From positions 1 through 58,771 of the forward strand of contig CACWLC010000036.1 of NCBI GenBank assembly GCA_902761605.1: 58,771 nucleotides of DNA, read 5' to 3'. The first letter of the stretch is position 1. Each line of letters begins with the position of its first letter. Positions 45,177 to 52,392 of this stretch are shown here, piece by piece. The translations under genes and the position numbers were made by a program. This DNA comes from an uncultured Prevotellaceae bacterium. GTDB lineage: Bacteria; Bacteroidota; Bacteroidia; Bacteroidales; Bacteroidaceae. The notes beneath the pieces are model-generated. The model did not search any database. It saw only the letters and a program-made list of their open reading frames with translations, and was not told where the DNA came from.

Positions 45177-47942
45177 TTAGTGGGCCTCAAGCCAATTGCT
45201 GCCGAAGCCGGAATCAGCTACGAGGGGAACAGCAAGTGAGATGGCATTCTGCATCTCTTCGAGGACGATTTTTTCTACTTTTTCTTTCTCTTCTGGGAGG
45301 ACGGAGAAGTTGAGTTCGTCGTGCACCTGGAGGATCATCTTTGACTTGATATTTTCGGCCTTGAAGCGTTGGAAAATTCGAATCATGGCTACCTTGATAA
45401 TATCTGCGGCAGTGCCCTGAATTGGAGCATTGATAGCATTACGTTCTGCAAAGCCTCTGACGGTAGCATTATGTGAGTTGATATCAGGCAGATAGCGGCG
45501 ACGTCCGAATAGGGTAGTGACGTAGCCTTTCTGACGCGCTATCTCCTTAGATTTCTCCATATAGTCATGTACTTGTGGGAAGGTGGCAAAATACCCGTCT
45601 ATCAGCATCTTTGCTTCCTCACGAGGGATATCCAGGCGCTCAGCTAAGCCAAATACGGTGATGCCATAAATGATACCAAAGTTGGCTCGCTTTGATTTTG
45701 TCCGTTCATCGCGAGTCACTTCTTCTATTGGCTTCTTATAGATGTTCGCAGCTGTGGCAGCATGTAGGTCTTTGCCTTCGCTAAACACACGAATCATGTT
45801 TTCATCCTGCGAGAGATGGGCCATAACACGCAATTCTATCTGGCTATAGTCTGCTGAAAAGAACAGACAGCCTGGCTCTGGAATAAATGCTTTGCGAATC
45901 TCCTTACCATCTTCGCCTCTGATAGGAATATTCTGGAGATTTGGATCTGATGATGATAAACGCCCTGTAGCTGTGATTGTCTGGTTAAACGAGGTATGGA
46001 TATGACCTGTTCGTTTATTAATCAACGAGGGTAGGGCATCGATATATGTGCCAAGAAGTTTCTTTAAACCTCTGTGTTCCAAGATATCAGCTACTATCTC
46101 ATGTTTGTTTTTTAATTGCTGAAGCACTTCTTCTGAAGTTACATATTGGCCAGTCTTGGTCTTCTTGGCCTTTTCAACAATTTTGAGTTTCTCGAAAAGG
46201 ATATCGCCGACTTGTTTAGGCGAGGCAATATTGAATTGTTCGCCTGCAAGTTCGTAAATACGTTTTTCGATATCAAGCATTCGTTTTGTCAAAATCTCTG
46301 ACGTTTCTTTCAAAGATTCTGTATCCAGACAGACACCGTTCATTTCCATCTCTGCTAATACCGGCATCAATGGCATCTCTATATTATAGAACAGATCTTC
46401 GCACTCGAACTTCTTTAGTTCCGGCTCGAGTTTGTTTTTTAGTCGAAGTGTGATATCTGCGTCCTCAGCTGCATACTCATAAACTTGAGAGGGTAGGAGG
46501 TCGCGCATTGATTTCTGACCTTTACCTCGAGGACCTATAAGCTCATCGATATGGATAGTCTGATAGTTGAGATAGATCTCAGCCATGTAGTCCATGTTGT
46601 GACGTAGTTCAGGTTGGATGAGGTAGTGGGCGATCATCGTGTCCCACATAGGACCTTTCAACTCGATACCATAATTTCTCAAGACCTCGAGATCGTATTT
46701 CAGATTTTGTCCGATTTTCAAAGTCTTATCGTTTTCATACACCTCTTTAAAGATATTAACAATTCTCAACGCTTCTTCACGTTTTGCTGGAATCGGCACG
46801 TAAAATGCCTCGAATTCCTTCACAGCGAAGCTCAAACCCACCAATTCTGCATCGATAGGAGAAGTTGAAGTCGTTTCTGTATCTAGACTGAGAATTTCAT
46901 TTGTCAAGAAATAGTCACGAAGTTTTTCTAAATCTTCCTGATTTTCAACGAGTTTATAGTCATGAGCGACAGTTTTTAGGCTCTCAAAACTTGAATTTTC
47001 TCCCAAATCTTTCCCGTCGGACGGAAATTCTGCAAAGAGATCGAGTTGTCCGTTAACAGGTTTTTGCGGCTTTTGGCTTTTTTTAAGAACTCGGTCGGCA
47101 AATGATTTCATCTCGAGTTCGAGCAACAATTTACCAAGCTCGTCTTCATTTGGCTCGATAAGTTTCATATTTTCCATATCGAGTTCAATTGGGACATCGG
47201 TTCTGATTGTTGCCAGGAAGTAACTCATTTTGATATCCTCAACATGCTCTTCAACTTTTTCGCGAAGTTTACCTTTGATTTCTGATGAACGAGCAATCAA
47301 TTGTTCAATGCTTCCGAACTCGTTAATCAGTTTTACGGCTGTCTTCTCTCCAACGCCAGGACACCCTGGGAAGTTATCTGCTGAGTCACCCATAAGTGCC
47401 AAAAGGTCGATGACGGAATTTGTCGATGGAATGCCATATTTTTCACAAACCTCTTTCGGTCCCATCGTCTCATAACCGCCTCCATGACGAGGACGATAGA
47501 TAAAGACATTTTCGCTCACGAGTTGTCCGTAATCTTTATCTGGTGTCAGCATAAAAGTCTCGATTCCATCAGCTCCAGCCTTTGTGGCTAGGGTTCCGAT
47601 GACATCGTCAGCCTCGAATCCATCGACTTGCAATACAGGTATACGATATGCTTTTAGCAGCTCTTTGATGATTGGCACTGCTTTCTTGATATCCTCAGGT
47701 GTCTCTTCACGCTGAGCTTTATACTCAGGAAATGCTTCACTACGGAAAGTAGGGCCGTGAGGATCGAATGCCACACCGATATGAGTGGGTTTCTCTTTTG
47801 TGAGTACCTCATTGAGGGTATTCAGGAAGCCCATAATAGCGCTGGTATTCAGACCTTTCGAATTGATTCGAGGATTCTTAATGAACGCGTAATAACTGCG
47901 ATAAATGAGCGCATAAGCGTCTAAAAGGAACAATTTCTGCAT
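45177..47942 (-). CDS. polA: DNA polymerase I
   Basis: 921 residues. The N-terminal 5'-3' exonuclease (FLLDAYALIYRSYYAF, VQVDGFEADDVIGTLA, PDKDYGQLV, LMGDSADNFPGCPGVGEKTAVKL) is complete. The 3'-5' proofreading domain keeps its acidic residues (SLDTETTSTSPIDAELVGLSF; YDLEVLRNYGIEL; EYAAEDADITLRL). The family-A polymerase domain has DPNLQNIPIRGEDGKEIRKAF, FFSADYSQIELRVMAHLS, RANFGIIYGITVFGLA and ILQVHDELNFSV. The enzyme fills gaps and removes RNA primers, and works with UvrC-initiated repair. It ends 6 bases from the convergent DUF3237 gene. Confidence 0.97.
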   Translation of the reverse strand: MQKLFLLDAYALIYRSYYAFIKNPRINSKGLNTSAIMGFLNTLNEVLTKEKPTHIGVAFDPHGPTFRSEAFPEYKAQREETPEDIKKAVPIIKELLKAYRIPVLQVDGFEADDVIGTLATKAGADGIETFMLTPDKDYGQLVSENVFIYRPRHGGGYETMGPKEVCEKYGIPSTNSVIDLLALMGDSADNFPGCPGVGEKTAVKLINEFGSIEQLIARSSEIKGKLREKVEEHVEDIKMSYFLATIRTDVPIELDMENMKLIEPNEDELGKLLLELEMKSFADRVLKKSQKPQKPVNGQLDLFAEFPSDGKDLGENSSFESLKTVAHDYKLVENQEDLEKLRDYFLTNEILSLDTETTSTSPIDAELVGLSFAVKEFEAFYVPIPAKREEALRIVNIFKEVYENDKTLKIGQNLKYDLEVLRNYGIELKGPMWDTMIAHYLIQPELRHNMDYMAEIYLNYQTIHIDELIGPRGKGQKSMRDLLPSQVYEYAAEDADITLRLKNKLEPELKKFECEDLFYNIEMPLMPVLAEMEMNGVCLDTESLKETSEILTKRMLDIEKRIYELAGEQFNIASPKQVGDILFEKLKIVEKAKKTKTGQYVTSEEVLQQLKNKHEIVADILEHRGLKKLLGTYIDALPSLINKRTGHIHTSFNQTITATGRLSSSDPNLQNIPIRGEDGKEIRKAFIPEPGCLFFSADYSQIELRVMAHLSQDENMIRVFSEGKDLHAATAANIYKKPIEEVTRDERTKSKRANFGIIYGITVFGLAERLDIPREEAKMLIDGYFATFPQVHDYMEKSKEIARQKGYVTTLFGRRRYLPDINSHNATVRGFAERNAINAPIQGTAADIIKVAMIRIFQRFKAENIKSKMILQVHDELNFSVLPEEKEKVEKIVLEEMQNAISLAVPLVADSGFGSNWLEAH

Positions 47943-48002
47943 AACTTTCTTAATTTTCGGTGTAAAATTACTTAAAATTATTCGAATTCCAATGATTTTT
48001 GC

Positions 48003-48010
48003 TAATTTTG
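48003..48010 (+). promoter_or_regulatory. -7 element of the polyprenyl synthase gene
   Basis: TAATTTTG, 19 bases before the ATG at 48030. The -33 box is weak (TTCG). Confidence 0.45.
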
Positions 48011-48029
48011 TATCGAAAATCGGATGTAG

Positions 48030-49004
48030 ATGGACTATTTATCAATTATAAGGCAACCAATTGAAAGTGATTTCAAAGATTTCCAGCAGAGATTTCAGGA
48101 TTCTCTGTCGCATTCTGATGGCTTACTTTCACAGGCATTGAGTCATATACGCCAGCGTGCAGGTAAGCAGATGCGCCCGATGCTGACACTACTATCTGCA
48201 AAGAATTATGGTGAGATATCTGATGTTACTCAGGATGCCGCGATTGCCCTTGAGTTACTACATACTGCCAGTTTGGTTCACGATGATGTGGTGGATGAGA
48301 GTAGTGAGCGACGCGGACAGCCCTCTGTCAATGCTTCATATAATAATAAGGTGGCTATTCTTGTGGGTGATTATATCCTTTCTACCTGTCTGCTTCATGT
48401 GTCTTATACAGAGAATCATAAAATTTTATATTATCTTTCGGAATTAGGTCGCACATTAGCTGCTGGAGAGATACTCCAGTTGCAGAATATTAATAATCAG
48501 GAAATTTCTGAAGAGGTTTATTACCAGGTTATTAAACAAAAGACAGCTGCTTTATTTGAGACTTGCTGTGGCATAGGTGCATTATCTGCTGGAGCTTCTG
48601 ATGATGAGGTAGAAAAGGCTAAAAAGTTCGGACAAGACCTTGGTATAATTTTTCAGATTCGAGATGATATCTTTGATTACTTTGATTCAAAAGAAATAGG
48701 TAAGCCTACGGGTAACGATATGGCTGAAGGCAAACTGACTCTACCTGTTATCTATGCCCTTAACAATACCGATTTTGAGGCGATGCTCACACTTGCAAAG
48801 AAAGTTAAGGCTCGCACGATTAATCCTGATGAGATAGCAGTTTTGGTGGAGTTTACTAAGCAGCATGGTGGTATTGAATATGCTGAGCAAAGGATGGAAG
48901 AAATTGCTCGTGAGGCTCAGGAATATATCAACCACTTCGTAAAACCCGAATTAACAGAGTCTTATACTGCTTATCTTGAATATGTAATTCAACGAAAATT
49001 ATAA
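48030..49004 (+). CDS. Trans-polyprenyl diphosphate synthase (IspB-like)
   Basis: 324 residues. Both aspartate-rich motifs are present: SLVHDDVVDESSERRGQPS (first) and FQIRDDIFDYFDSKEIGKPTGNDMAEGKLTLPVIYAL (second), with GKQMRPMLTLLSAK and VAILVGDYILSTCLLHVS. It extends farnesyl diphosphate with isopentenyl diphosphate to the long side chain of menaquinone. That quinone would serve the fumarate reductase encoded at the right edge. Chain length cannot be read exactly; small residues before the first motif suggest C35-C50. A perfect terminator follows. Confidence 0.92.
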   Translation: MDYLSIIRQPIESDFKDFQQRFQDSLSHSDGLLSQALSHIRQRAGKQMRPMLTLLSAKNYGEISDVTQDAAIALELLHTASLVHDDVVDESSERRGQPSVNASYNNKVAILVGDYILSTCLLHVSYTENHKILYYLSELGRTLAAGEILQLQNINNQEISEEVYYQVIKQKTAALFETCCGIGALSAGASDDEVEKAKKFGQDLGIIFQIRDDIFDYFDSKEIGKPTGNDMAEGKLTLPVIYALNNTDFEAMLTLAKKVKARTINPDEIAVLVEFTKQHGGIEYAEQRMEEIAREAQEYINHFVKPELTESYTAYLEYVIQRKL

Positions 49005-49011
49005 AGAAAAA

Positions 49012-49038
49012 CCCTCGCAATTGCGAGGGCTTTTTATT
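49012..49038 (+). terminator. Terminator after the polyprenyl synthase gene
   Basis: CCCTCGCAATTGCGAGGG (49012-49029) is a perfect 18-base palindrome followed by CTTTTTATT. Confidence 0.85.
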
Positions 49039-49053
49039 TATTAGATGATATCT

Positions 49054-49977
49054 TTAGAAGAACTTTGTCTCTACTCCAGTGAGCTCGCTTAAGAGCAGGT
49101 TTGCCAGACGACTGGTACCTAAACGGAAGAGTTCGTTGGTGAGCCATTTTTCGCCCAGGAGCTCTTTTACGATGGTGTAGTAGGTGAGAGCATCCATAAC
49201 GGTATTAATGCCTCCAGCGGGCTTAAAACCAACCATAATGCCCGTTTCGTCGTAGTATTCCTTAATGGCTTGGCACATTACGTAAGCTGCCTCAGGTGTA
49301 GCGCTTATTTTCTCCTTACCTGTAGAGGTCTTGATATAGTCTGCACCTGCATACATAGCGAGTAGAGAGGCCTTCTTTATGTTTGCGCATGAGCCAAGGT
49401 CGCCTGTTTCGAGTATTACCTTCATTGGAACCTCTCCACAGGTCTCTTTCTGTTGCTGGATTTCGTCGCATACAGTCTCGTAATCGCCACTAAGGAACTC
49501 GCCTACGTGCATCACGATATCTACGTTGCCGGCTCCGTCACGGATGGCTAAGCCTGTCTCTACTGTCTTTACCTCGATCAGTGCCTGTGATGATGGGAAA
49601 GCACCGCTTACGCAAGTAGGTATAACTCCCTCAACCTCAAGCGATTCGCTAACCAGTTTAGTGAAACGTGGGTAAGTTACAACCGTAGCAACATGTGGCA
49701 TCTGAGGATACTCGTTGTCGAACTTATTTACCTTCTCAACTAAAGCCAAAACACTTTCCGCTGAGTCCTGTGTGGTAAGTGTCGTTAGCTCGATACTTCC
49801 GAACATAAATCGTTTTACTTCGGGGGTATCGTTTTGTGGAACTTTCTCAGCAATAATCTTCTTTACTGCTTCTTTTACTTCCTCGTCGGTAATTTCGAGG
49901 TTGTACTTGCTCAAAGCCTCTTCAATTCTGCTCTTTTGTGGCATCTCGTGATGATGCTCATGATGATGTTCTGCCAT
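49054..49977 (-). CDS. deoC: Deoxyribose-phosphate aldolase with His-rich leader
   Basis: 307 residues. The aldolase barrel contains VATVVTYPRF, DIVMHVGEFLSGDYETV with a catalytic acidic residue, MKVILETGDLG, AGADYIKTSTGKEK with the Schiff-base Lys and VGFKPAGGINTVMDAL with the second active-site Lys. It cleaves 2-deoxyribose 5-phosphate to acetaldehyde and glyceraldehyde 3-phosphate. The N-terminus MAEHHHEHHHEMPQ carries six His, a possible natural metal-binding tail, and ~50 extra helical residues precede the barrel (bacterial DeoC is often ~220-260). It is the last gene of the dtd-mazG-deoC run. Confidence 0.93.
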   Translation of the reverse strand: MAEHHHEHHHEMPQKSRIEEALSKYNLEITDEEVKEAVKKIIAEKVPQNDTPEVKRFMFGSIELTTLTTQDSAESVLALVEKVNKFDNEYPQMPHVATVVTYPRFTKLVSESLEVEGVIPTCVSGAFPSSQALIEVKTVETGLAIRDGAGNVDIVMHVGEFLSGDYETVCDEIQQQKETCGEVPMKVILETGDLGSCANIKKASLLAMYAGADYIKTSTGKEKISATPEAAYVMCQAIKEYYDETGIMVGFKPAGGINTVMDALTYYTIVKELLGEKWLTNELFRLGTSRLANLLLSELTGVETKFF

Positions 49978-50002
49978 AATCGTAATTGTTTTAGAGTTAA
50001 AC

Positions 50003-50350
50003 TTATGCTAATAATTTCTTGTTATGAATGTGTCGTAATGAGTCGCGCTGAGTCTTCTTTTCGATGCTCTTTTCGAGCTCCTGAGTGAGGTCTACGCCTG
50101 TCTGATTCGCCAGACAGAGCAGTACCCAGAGCACATCGGCCATCTCTTCGCCGAGGGCTTGTTTGCCGTTGTCCTCGCCGCGCGGATCTGTAGCCTTCCA
50201 CGACTGGTCGCCATATCTGCGAGACATGATGCGCGCCAGTTCGCCTACTTCCTCCGTAAGAACTGTCATATTTGTCAGCTCAGAGAAGTACCGCACGCCG
50301 TATTCCTTTATCCAGCGGTCTACCAATTCTTGTGCTTCTTTTATTGTCAT
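50003..50350 (-). CDS. MazG-like nucleotide pyrophosphohydrolase
   Basis: 115 residues from the ATG at 50350, which overlaps the previous stop (ATGA); upstream in-frame sequence belongs to the small membrane gene. All-alpha MazG fold: TNMTVLTEEVGELARIMSRRYGD carries the first E-E-x-x-E metal motif, and LGEEMADVLWVLLCLANQTGVDL the second (EExxD). It probably hydrolyses non-canonical (d)NTPs. With Dtd, UvrC and Apt nearby the neighbourhood has a quality-control and nucleotide theme. It lies 25 bases upstream of deoC. Confidence 0.9.
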   Translation of the reverse strand: MTIKEAQELVDRWIKEYGVRYFSELTNMTVLTEEVGELARIMSRRYGDQSWKATDPRGEDNGKQALGEEMADVLWVLLCLANQTGVDLTQELEKSIEKKTQRDSLRHIHNKKLLA

Positions 50351-50595
50351 TTTGCTCGCAACATTTGAATGAATAATATGATTATAGTCAGCAGGATAAT
50401 GACGATATATTGCTTGTTCTCGCGCTCGTATTCCTTCCAATGGAAAGCCTTATACAGAAAAACTAACAGGAACAGCACTATGCCGATTCCACAGAGCCAG
50501 CCGCCGTATATGGCGCCCCATACAAGGGAACTAACGATACCTATTATCGCCAGAATCACTCCAGCCATCTCTATTTCACGAAGATATTTTTTCAT
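50347..50595 (-). CDS. Small membrane protein (1 of 4)
   Basis: 82 residues from the ATG at 50595 (MKKYLREIEMAGVIL), which overlaps the preceding stop as ATGA. Two or three hydrophobic segments (VILAIIGIVSSLVWGAIYGGWLCGIGIVLFLLVFLY, then YIVIILLTIIILFIQML) flank a cytosolic-looking FHWKEYERENK loop. No family recognised. The loop's HWK pattern recurs in the next two proteins, suggesting a common ancestor. Function unknown. Confidence 0.6.
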   Translation of the reverse strand: MKKYLREIEMAGVILAIIGIVSSLVWGAIYGGWLCGIGIVLFLLVFLYKAFHWKEYERENKQYIVIILLTIIILFIQMLRAK

Positions 50596-50864
50596 TCTCT
50601 TGTCAAAAACCAATCTATACCGATCCAATTTATAAGCGATGCTGTGACTATGATTACTAATGCTAACAAACCTATCGCCTCGTAATTCCTGCGCATCGTA
50701 TTCTTTTTCCAGCCAGTTAGTATCCAGATTGAGAGTAATGCAACTACTGTAAACAATATCAGTAGGGTAGGGCGACTACCTATAATTAAACTCAGTATCA
50801 ACCAGATAATGAATCCGATGAAACCTCTGAACCAGTCGTTCTTAAGGAGTTCTTTTATTTTCAT
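50592..50864 (-). CDS. Small membrane protein (2 of 4)
   Basis: 90 residues with three or four helices: FRGFIGFIIWLILSLIIG, TLLILFTVVALLSIWIL, then after the loop GWKKNTMRRNYEAIG, LLALVIIVTASLINWIG. The loop W-K-x-N-x-M-x-x-Y and preceding SIW match the third protein (SIWTIIHWKQNDKMSNY), so the two are probably tandem duplicates. The start codon overlaps the stop of its downstream neighbour by four bases. Unknown function. Confidence 0.6.
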   Translation of the reverse strand: MKIKELLKNDWFRGFIGFIIWLILSLIIGSRPTLLILFTVVALLSIWILTGWKKNTMRRNYEAIGLLALVIIVTASLINWIGIDWFLTRE

Positions 50865-50867
50865 TTG

Positions 50868-51089
50868 CTATAATCCGAAGAGAGACAGTCCGACGAGCAC
50901 TAAGAAAGCGACGGAGATGTAGTTTGACATCTTGTCGTTTTGCTTCCAATGGATGATGGTCCAGATGCTTGAAAGTGTCATGATACCAAGGCCGATCCAG
51001 ATGAGGATGCCCATGTTTAATACGCGCCCTAAAATGTAACTAATCAGGGCTGCAAAATTTACGTAGTTTGTTAATTGTCTTCTGTCCAT
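50868..51089 (-). CDS. Small membrane protein (3 of 4)
   Basis: 73 residues, three helices (FAALISYILGRVLNMGIL, IWIGLGIMTLSSIWTII and VAFLVLVGLSLFGL) and the HWKQNDKMSNY loop shared with protein 2. It lies 3 bases upstream of protein 2 and 3 bases after protein 4. Unknown function. Confidence 0.55.
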   Translation of the reverse strand: MDRRQLTNYVNFAALISYILGRVLNMGILIWIGLGIMTLSSIWTIIHWKQNDKMSNYISVAFLVLVGLSLFGL

Positions 51090-51092
51090 ATT

Positions 51093-51353
51093 TTATATTT
51101 TTATTGCTCCTGTATAAAGTAGTCCACCCACTAATGCGTAAGCTATCATTAAATTATAAAGTAGACATATCAATGTTGTCGTTTTATATTTCTTTTTTAG
51201 CATGATCGCTGATGTTATTAACCCAATAATGGATATTATGCTCATTCCTATTGTTAGGTTGACCAAGATGTTTTCATTTAAGTTTGAATCCATAAGCATA
51301 AACCACATTATTGTTGGTATAATCGTACACGTATATGTTATTTTTTTAATCAT
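51093..51353 (-). CDS. Small membrane protein (4 of 4)
   Basis: 86 residues, three hydrophobic stretches (TYTCTIIPTIMWFMLM, ILVNLTIGMSIISIIGLITSAIML and ICLLYNLMIAYALVGGLLYTG) separated by a short KKKYKTTT loop. It is less like the other three. Its ATG overlaps the dtd stop (ATGA), so it is translated from the dtd transcript. AT-rich codon use compared with dtd. Unknown function. Confidence 0.55.
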   Translation of the reverse strand: MIKKITYTCTIIPTIMWFMLMDSNLNENILVNLTIGMSIISIIGLITSAIMLKKKYKTTTLICLLYNLMIAYALVGGLLYTGAIKI

Positions 51354-51802
51354 TCTTTATTCTTTGTATCCATACAGATGGTGACAGGGCCGTTGTTAAG
51401 CAATTCTACCTTCATGTCAGCCCCGAATTCACCTGTGCCTACAGATTTCCCTATGGCATCGCTGAGAGCGCCGCAGAAGGCCTCGTAGAGCGGTATAGAG
51501 TGCTCGTGGGAGCCTGCTCGGAACCAGCTCGGACGGTTGCCCTTCTTGTAGCTGGCGTAGAGCGTGAATTGACTGACCACAAGGGCCTCGCCATGAACGT
51601 CTATGATGCTGCGGTTCATCACATCGTTCTCATCGCCAAACACACGCAGGTTGGCGATCTTCTTTACCAGCCAGTCTACATCATCCATCGTGTCCTCGTC
51701 GCAAATGCCTAATAGGATCAGAAATCCTTGGCCAATCTGGCTCTTTACATTGCCCTCGATGGTGACGCTGGCGTGGGTAACTCGTTGTATGACTGTTCTC
51801 AT
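51350..51802 (-). CDS. dtd: D-aminoacyl-tRNA deacylase
   Basis: 150 residues, canonical DTD: MRTVIQRVTHASVTIEG at the N-terminus, GFLILLGICDEDT, SQFTLYASYKKGNRPSW (catalytic Thr region) and LNNGPVTICMDT, where the Gly-cisPro dipeptide gives chiral selectivity. It hydrolyses D-aminoacyl- and Gly-tRNA errors. A TATCTTTG element ends only five bases before the ATG, so the transcript is probably leaderless. It heads the run of small membrane genes, mazG and deoC. Confidence 0.97.
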   Translation of the reverse strand: MRTVIQRVTHASVTIEGNVKSQIGQGFLILLGICDEDTMDDVDWLVKKIANLRVFGDENDVMNRSIIDVHGEALVVSQFTLYASYKKGNRPSWFRAGSHEHSIPLYEAFCGALSDAIGKSVGTGEFGADMKVELLNNGPVTICMDTKNKE

Positions 51803-51807
51803 GCGTG

Positions 51808-51815
51808 CAAAGATA
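51808..51815 (-). promoter_or_regulatory. -7 element of dtd, leaderless configuration
   Basis: Minus-strand TATCTTTG followed by CACGC and the ATG; transcription would begin at or next to the start codon. Confidence 0.65.
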
Positions 51816-51880
51816 CGAACTATTTTTTATTCTACCAAATCTTTTTTATTCTATTCACTCTTATTGTTTTTTTACGGTCT

Positions 51881-52038
51881 TCACAGTTTCACAGTTTATT
51901 TTTCGAGGGGGCACTCCCATGTTTAGATAGATTTCTATCTATTTTTATATACATATTTATATATATTTAAATATAAATTAACACTTCCCTCGCAAGTTTG
52001 AGCAGTAGGGGGTTCGAAATAAAACTGTGAAACTGTGA
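51881..52038. repeat. Long inverted repeat with doubled CTGTGAAA motif
   Basis: TCACAGTTTCACAGTTT (from 51881, continuing to TTCGA at ~51906) is mirrored by TCGAAATAAAACTGTGA (from 52014) followed by AACTGTGA, with a small indel. The ~108 bases between are very AT-rich and hold a TAGATAG/CTATCTA hairpin. The whole 51816-52392 gap has no supportable gene; repeats at 52077 and 52331 are listed separately. Confidence 0.6.
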
Positions 52039-52076
52039 AAGTACGCTTTTTTGCGGCCCAACGGGGTAACTTTTTT

Positions 52077-52091
52077 TTCCCAAGCAGGGAA
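52077..52091. repeat. TTCCC-N5-GGGAA palindrome (distant copy)
   Basis: TTCCCAAGCAGGGAA, same frame as the three units at 22.0-22.1 kb and the one at 2122. A further near-copy, TTCCCACTAAGGGAT, is at 52321-52335. Confidence 0.5.
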
Positions 52092-52330
52092 CAATTGTTA
52101 GCATTAATAGTAGCATTTGCAGGCATTAATGCTATCAATCCATATCTATATCTGATATCGTTCTTGCTTCTGTATAGCCGATTCACATAAATTAACAATT
52201 TGTTTTTTAATGCCCAATATCTACCGTTTATCTCCTATAAACATGTCTTTTAGCACTACTAAATATACTGTTTTCGCGCAGTAAGTGGATAGTATTTTCT
52301 ATTGCTTTAAGAGAGAACTATTCCCACTAA

Positions 52331-52374
52331 GGGATTGCAGTATTTTCTCTATGGGATTGCAGTATTCAATTTAT
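52331..52374. repeat. 22-bp direct repeat downstream of uvrC
   Basis: GGGATTGCAGTATT occurs at 52331 and again at 52353, each within a 22-base unit ending TAT. A weaker AGTATTTTCT copy precedes it near 52290. No known role. Confidence 0.55.
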
Positions 52375-52392
52375 GGGTTTCCTACGTCCTCT

